64,000 bases of DNA, from positions 434,001 through 498,000 of the forward strand of contig JBFWPN010000001.1 in the NCBI GenBank assembly GCA_050249955.1, read 5' to 3'. The stretch is from CAVVIG01 sp050249955 (GTDB lineage: Bacteria > Acidobacteriota > Vicinamibacteria > Vicinamibacterales > CAVVIG01). How positions within the stretch are numbered: the first letter of the stretch is position 1; each line of letters starts with the position of its first letter. The notes beneath the pieces are model-generated. The model did not search any database and was not told the DNA's origin. It saw only the letters and a program-made list of their open reading frames with translations. Position numbers and translations under genes: made by a program. Shown one piece after another: positions 60,244 through 64,000 of this stretch.

Positions 60244-62043
60244 ATGAACGACCCGGTGCCCGTCCCAATCGAAGCCGTCCACCTCGACCTGTTCGGGATG
60301 GCCTTCCCGCCCTTCACCACAGGCACACGCCAGTTCGTGGTTGTTGGCCCTCACGTCGTGACGTTCGAACCGGACGTGCGGGAGTGGCAGCGCGAGATGC
60401 TGGTGACGCAGCTCATGGCCGGCCGCCGGGCCGCAGCCGACGCAGGCGCGGCGGGCCCCGACGCGTGGTCTGCCGCGTACGCCACCGAGCTGGGCACAGT
60501 GGGCCTCATGACGCCCGGCCCGTGGCTGCCGTGGCCCGCGAGCCATTCCGTCCTGTCCACGCTGCCGATGAACGACCTGATCGCCTGGGCGTTTGGCGAC
60601 GACACCGCCGAGGCCTGGTCCGCCGCATCGGCACTCGCGCTGCTTCGCGTGCGGCGCGACGATCGGGAGTTCATGGAGGCACTGGGTGAAGGCATCCAGG
60701 CCCGTACGGCCCGCCTCCTGGTCAGCGTCGTCAGTCCGGCCGACCGAGGCGTCGCGTTCGCCACGCTCCTGGTCAACGTCGATGGGCCCGCCACGCTGGG
60801 CGCGCTGCTCGACGGTCGCCTTCCTTCGGCGAGCGTGCGGGTGGCACGCCAGCGCGTCGAGGCGGATCTCGACCGGGCGAGTTCCGCGATGCCGCCTGAC
60901 AGGCTCGCCGGGCCGGGGCTGTCGCCGGCGCCATCCGGGGCCTCGCCTGACGATGTCTTCGCAGGTGGGAGTGACGCGCCAGCGATGGCCGTCGAACTGG
61001 ACGACGTGTTCGAGATGGGCGGTGATGGCGAGATGAGCCGTGTGCGGGGCGAACACAGCGAGCCGTCGCACGGCGGCCTGGTGATGTCACCCGCGCCGAT
61101 GGTCCCGCCCGCACCTGGTGTATCTGCAGCAGCGAGCGACGTGAAGGCGGCACTCGAGGCAGCGCCAGGACGTGGAAGCGGACCGACCCCGCCCGGGACC
61201 GAACGGGTAGACGCCGCCGTGTACGGTCCCCGCGAGATCGCACCGGCGAGCGTGTTCCTCGTCCAGGTATTCCTCTACCCGGTTGGGGCCGAGGCGACCG
61301 TCGCGACGCAGGCACGTCAGGTGGACGAGGCCGCGGACCTGCGCGGCAGCCGATCGCTCGACCTGACCCTGGCACCCGGCACGCGCGTCGACATCCGGCT
61401 CGACATTCCCGGCCTGGCGGTGGATGAACCGGATGCCTACCTGGTGTGGCGACAGGACATCGCGTCGATCCAGTTCGAAGTGGCAGTGCCCGGTGTGGTC
61501 GCGCAGGCGAGCGTCATCGCGCGTGTTCGCTTCGCCATCAACGGCGTGCCGGCAGGCACGCTTCGCTTCACGCTGAAGGTCGTGCCGCACGGTTCCGCCT
61601 CCGCGTCCCCGGAGGTGCGCGAGGTACAGGCGGCGCGCTACCGGCGGGCGTTCGTGTCCTACTCGTCGAAGGATCGCGCGGAGGTCCTGAAGCGGGTGCA
61701 GGCGTTCAAGATCGCCGGGATGTCGGTCTTCCAGGACGTGCTCGACCTCGATCCGGGCGAACGATGGGAGCGCGCGCTCTATCGCGAGATCGACACCTGC
61801 GATGTGTTCCTGCTGTTCTGGTCGTCGTCTGCGGCCGGATCCACGTGGGTGCTGAAGGAGATCGACTATGCCCTCCAGCGGAAAGGGGGCGACGAGGACC
61901 GCCCGCCGGCCATCCAGCCGGTGCCCATCGAGGGCCCACCCATCCCGACGCCACCAGCGGGTCTCGGCGGCCTCCACTTCAACGACGCCCTGCTGGCGCA
62001 CATCGCGGCTGCGGCAGCGCGGCCGCCCGCCACGACGGGCTGA
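60244..62043 (+). CDS. TIR-domain protein with unknown N-terminal domains
   Basis: A 599-residue soluble protein. Residues 1-220 are an unrecognised helical domain. 225-320 is low-complexity linker. 321-460 is a beta-rich domain (LDLTLAPGTRVDIRLDIPGL, VVAQASVIARVRFAINGVPA) that I recall preceding TIR in other bacterial proteins (not verified). 465-595 is a TIR domain (RRAFVSYSSKDRAEVLKRVQ, VFLLFWSSSAAGSTWVLKEI) with E539 in the NADase glutamate position. GGAGGACACGC before ATG 60244 fixes the start. It stands alone, 8 kb from the SIR2-TIR pair. Confidence 0.85.
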   Translation: MNDPVPVPIEAVHLDLFGMAFPPFTTGTRQFVVVGPHVVTFEPDVREWQREMLVTQLMAGRRAAADAGAAGPDAWSAAYATELGTVGLMTPGPWLPWPASHSVLSTLPMNDLIAWAFGDDTAEAWSAASALALLRVRRDDREFMEALGEGIQARTARLLVSVVSPADRGVAFATLLVNVDGPATLGALLDGRLPSASVRVARQRVEADLDRASSAMPPDRLAGPGLSPAPSGASPDDVFAGGSDAPAMAVELDDVFEMGGDGEMSRVRGEHSEPSHGGLVMSPAPMVPPAPGVSAAASDVKAALEAAPGRGSGPTPPGTERVDAAVYGPREIAPASVFLVQVFLYPVGAEATVATQARQVDEAADLRGSRSLDLTLAPGTRVDIRLDIPGLAVDEPDAYLVWRQDIASIQFEVAVPGVVAQASVIARVRFAINGVPAGTLRFTLKVVPHGSASASPEVREVQAARYRRAFVSYSSKDRAEVLKRVQAFKIAGMSVFQDVLDLDPGERWERALYREIDTCDVFLLFWSSSAAGSTWVLKEIDYALQRKGGDEDRPPAIQPVPIEGPPIPTPPAGLGGLHFNDALLAHIAAAAARPPATTG

Positions 62044-62059
62044 CCGGGGCAGGTCGGGC

Positions 62060-62986
62060 CTAGCGGTTCCGTTCCTGGTAGCGCGCGCCGCGGAGGATGT
62101 CCTCGAGGGCGTGATTGCCCTCATGGCAGGCGTACTCGAACATCGGGTCGTCGGTGCGCTGCATCGGCAGAACCGCGGTCCACGGGCGCGTATAGGCCGT
62201 CGGGTTGTCGACGGTGAATTGGTACTCCAGTGTCCTGTCGTCCACCCGCGTCAGCCGTTCCACCAGCCGCAGTTGCGCGTCGCCGCCACGCACGTTGACC
62301 CTGGAAGTGAAGTGGGTGGTCTCGATCACCAGCGTCCGTCCCTCCCAGCGACCGCGCGACTCCCCCTGCCATCGGCGGATGGTGGCTGGCGGACGCTGGC
62401 GACCGTCGAGCGGGATGACCCGCGCGTCGTGAATCATCTCGTTGTAGATGACGACGTAGCCGGGCATCTCGTGGATGCGGACGATGTTGTTGTAGGGACC
62501 GGGCAGCATGGGTGGCCCGGCATTGAAGCTCAGGCAACGCTCCTGGAGCGACCGATTCTCCGGGCCGTCGGCCGGATGCGCACGGTTGTCGGCGGCGTTT
62601 GCCGCGAGCCGCGCCTGCGCCTCCGCGGTGAGCGCGGGAAGGCGGCCGTCGACCGGATCGACGATGAGCGACGTCATGCGCTGGCCGTTGCGCGGCGCGA
62701 GAGCGGTGCCACGGTCGAACCAGTAGTCGTTCACCGCACGAGCGACGTCCACGCCGGCGCCGCCGTCGCGCCGATCGCGGCTGTTCCGCTCGATGTTCTG
62801 CCGTGCCCATGCCTGCGCCTCGGCGTCGGGAATGGTGGCGCGGCCGGCGAACTCGGCCGGCCGTTCGAGGGGCGTGAGCGTGGCGAAATCCCAGGTGCCC
62901 TCGAGCGTGCCCCGGCCTGCCTGGGCGTGCAGCGATATCCCGGCGACGACGAGCAGCAGCGGCAGCATCCTGACGGCAACCCGCAT
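62060..62986 (-). CDS. Secreted protein of a family common in acidobacteria
   Basis: A 308-residue protein with a signal peptide (VRMLPLLLVVAGISLHAQAG). The mature chain begins LEGTWDFATLTPLERPAEF and carries segments I associate with a large secreted family of Acidobacteriota: QERCLSFNAGPPMLPGPYNN, MPGYVVIYNEMIHDARVIPL, SRGRWEGRTLVIETTHFTSR. The family often occurs in many copies, and its function is unknown to me. The stop lies 17 bases from the TIR gene stop (convergent). Confidence 0.78.
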   Translation of the reverse strand: MRVAVRMLPLLLVVAGISLHAQAGRGTLEGTWDFATLTPLERPAEFAGRATIPDAEAQAWARQNIERNSRDRRDGGAGVDVARAVNDYWFDRGTALAPRNGQRMTSLIVDPVDGRLPALTAEAQARLAANAADNRAHPADGPENRSLQERCLSFNAGPPMLPGPYNNIVRIHEMPGYVVIYNEMIHDARVIPLDGRQRPPATIRRWQGESRGRWEGRTLVIETTHFTSRVNVRGGDAQLRLVERLTRVDDRTLEYQFTVDNPTAYTRPWTAVLPMQRTDDPMFEYACHEGNHALEDILRGARYQERNR

Positions 62987-63064
62987 GCGGCCGATGATAC
63001 CGGAGAGGGCCGCGGCACCGCAGGCATTCCACGCACCCTGCTCGCCCCGTCCCTCGCGGGCCGA

Positions 63065-64000
63065 TCAGATGCCGCGGACCAGTTCCCCGTGCGCACGCTC
63101 CCTCTCCCGGTCGATCTGCTCCGCGGTGGCACCGAGGTGGTCGAGGATGTCCTCGATGAAGGCGAGCGCCACTTCCCCTTCGCCCGAGTACACGCTCGTG
63201 GCTCCCGCCTCTGCGAGCGGCGGGGCGTCGCGCAGGTAGGCCACGCGGGCGAGCACGCGCACGCCGGGGTTCATCCGGCGGGCCGTGCGGATGACCTCGG
63301 TGCTGCTGGCCATGCCGGCCGATCCCAGGATGAGGATGCCCGCCGTGGCGACGCCCGCGGCCTCCAGCGTCTCTGGCCGTGTCGCGTCGCCGTACACGGC
63401 GTCCACGCCATCACCGCGGAGCTGGCGAACCGCGTCGACGTTCAGGTCGATGACGGTGGGTGCGATGCCGTTGTCGCGCAGCAGGCGCACGAGCGTCCGT
63501 CCGGTCGGGCCGAACCCGATGACGACCGCACGGTAAGCCGGGTTGCGTTCTCGCTCCACAGCCTGCCCTTCCAGGTCTGCCGGCACCGTGGCGGGCCGGT
63601 TCACCAGCGTCCACAGGCCCGGCTTCGAGGCGAGCCAACGTTCGATCGGCCGGATGGTCCGATAGGCAAGCGGGTTGAGGACGATGGAAGTGATGGAGGC
63701 GGCGACGAGGACATTGGTGGCCTCGGCCGGCAGCACGCCGAGGTCGCGTCCCACGGAGGCGAGGATGAACGAGAACTCGCCGATCTGGGCCAGGGCGATG
63801 CCGGTGGTGAGCGCCGCTCGCACGGGGTACTTGAGGACCCACACGAACAGCAGCGCCACAACCGGCTTCGCGACGAGCACGATGGCGAGCGCCCCCAGCA
63901 CGAGCAGGGGCGACGCCATGAGCGACCAGGGGTCGAGCAGCATGCCGACCGAGACGAAGAAGAGCACCGCGAAGGCGTCGCGCATCGGCAGTGCGTCGGA
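63065..64000 (-). CDS. KefB-type cation:proton antiporter with TrkA-N domain, N-terminus off window
   Basis: The last 312 residues of a CPA2-family antiporter/K+ efflux protein. The final membrane helices remain (FAVLFFVSVGMLLDPWSL, TGIALAQIGEFSFILASVG, with the LPMRDAFAVLFF motif at the window edge). Then comes a cytoplasmic TrkA-N/RCK domain with a Rossmann loop, VVIGFGPTGRTLVRLL, and AVYGDATRPETLEAAG, which binds NAD(H) or glutathione adducts. The frame is open to base 64000, so the N-terminal helices lie outside. Stop at 63065. Confidence 0.92.
   Translation of the reverse strand, partial: SDALPMRDAFAVLFFVSVGMLLDPWSLMASPLLVLGALAIVLVAKPVVALLFVWVLKYPVRAALTTGIALAQIGEFSFILASVGRDLGVLPAEATNVLVAASITSIVLNPLAYRTIRPIERWLASKPGLWTLVNRPATVPADLEGQAVERERNPAYRAVVIGFGPTGRTLVRLLRDNGIAPTVIDLNVDAVRQLRGDGVDAVYGDATRPETLEAAGVATAGILILGSAGMASSTEVIRTARRMNPGVRVLARVAYLRDAPPLAEAGATSVYSGEGEVALAFIEDILDHLGATAEQIDRERERAHGELVRGI

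Noticed and set aside
47810..62043. Whole region as a mobile defence island
   Set aside because: No integrase, transposase, tRNA end or direct repeat seen; housekeeping tsaC and a ligase lie inside and the base composition looks like the flanks.
1..64000. tRNA, rRNA or CRISPR elements
   Set aside because: Reading for T-loop-like GGTTCGA-N-TCC, rRNA-like stretches and regularly spaced repeats gave no supported case.

Overview
The window is high-GC, densely coded bacterial chromosome. Its Gram-negative envelope genes, Tat-exported proteins, sigma-54- and sigma-28-like promoters and several secreted families of the kind I associate with Acidobacteriota suggest an acidobacterium, probably of the Vicinamibacteria type. 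The taxonomy is an inference from gene content; there is no rRNA gene to confirm it. I saw no tRNA, rRNA, CRISPR array, transposase or integrase, so the window reads as chromosome rather than a young mobile island. It holds about 50 genes, with purA (left) and a KefB-type antiporter (right) cut by the window edges.

Layout. 0-8 kb: housekeeping and stress genes (purA, an ATPase with an Arg in the P-loop, an RNase III carrying an extra DUF2007 domain, a SpoIIE-type phosphatase, a trans-sulfuration enzyme, DedA, CutA, FtsB-like). 8-14.6 kb: nitrogen sensing (glnD-glnB), two outer-membrane beta-barrels and a universal stress protein. 14.6-22.8 kb: a predicted inorganic-carbon uptake operon, SulP - DabA - DabB - second NuoM-like subunit - DUF2490 barrel. 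dabA carries an in-frame TAG and the DUF2490 gene a one-base frameshift. 23-24.4 kb: amt, closed by a strong terminator. 24.5-27 kb: DUF442, DsrE-like and di-haem cytochrome c genes that look like a small sulfur-redox module. 27-36.6 kb: YbaK-like deacylase, a second Usp, a convergent MepK-like / LdtD-like peptidoglycan pair, secreted unknowns, a PilZ protein, an esterase and a Ser/Thr kinase. 36.6-47.8 kb: FHA-protease and CsgG operon, two divergent hybrid histidine kinases, a porin, a chemoreceptor and a zinc-ribbon membrane metalloprotease. 47.8-62 kb: a tightly coupled SIR2-like/TIR protein and nSTAND NTPase-WD40 protein, TsaC/Sua5, a DUF2235 lipoprotein, ChrB-domain and gluconate-dehydrogenase-subunit-3 genes, a histidine kinase, a stand-alone DNA ligase and a second TIR protein.

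Two systems stand out. First, SIR2-TIR + nSTAND-WD40 (+ possibly the adjacent membrane metalloprotease) has the sensor-NTPase plus NADase-effector layout of prokaryotic immunity. Its TIR glutamate is intact, but its SIR2 catalytic motifs are degenerate. Second, glnD-glnB, the BBP2-type porin and amt each have a sigma-54-like -24/-12 element, with CGACA-N(2-4)-TGTCG palindromes lying about 110-320 bases upstream. This points to a nitrogen regulon run by an enhancer-binding protein whose site does not look like the enterobacterial NtrC site.
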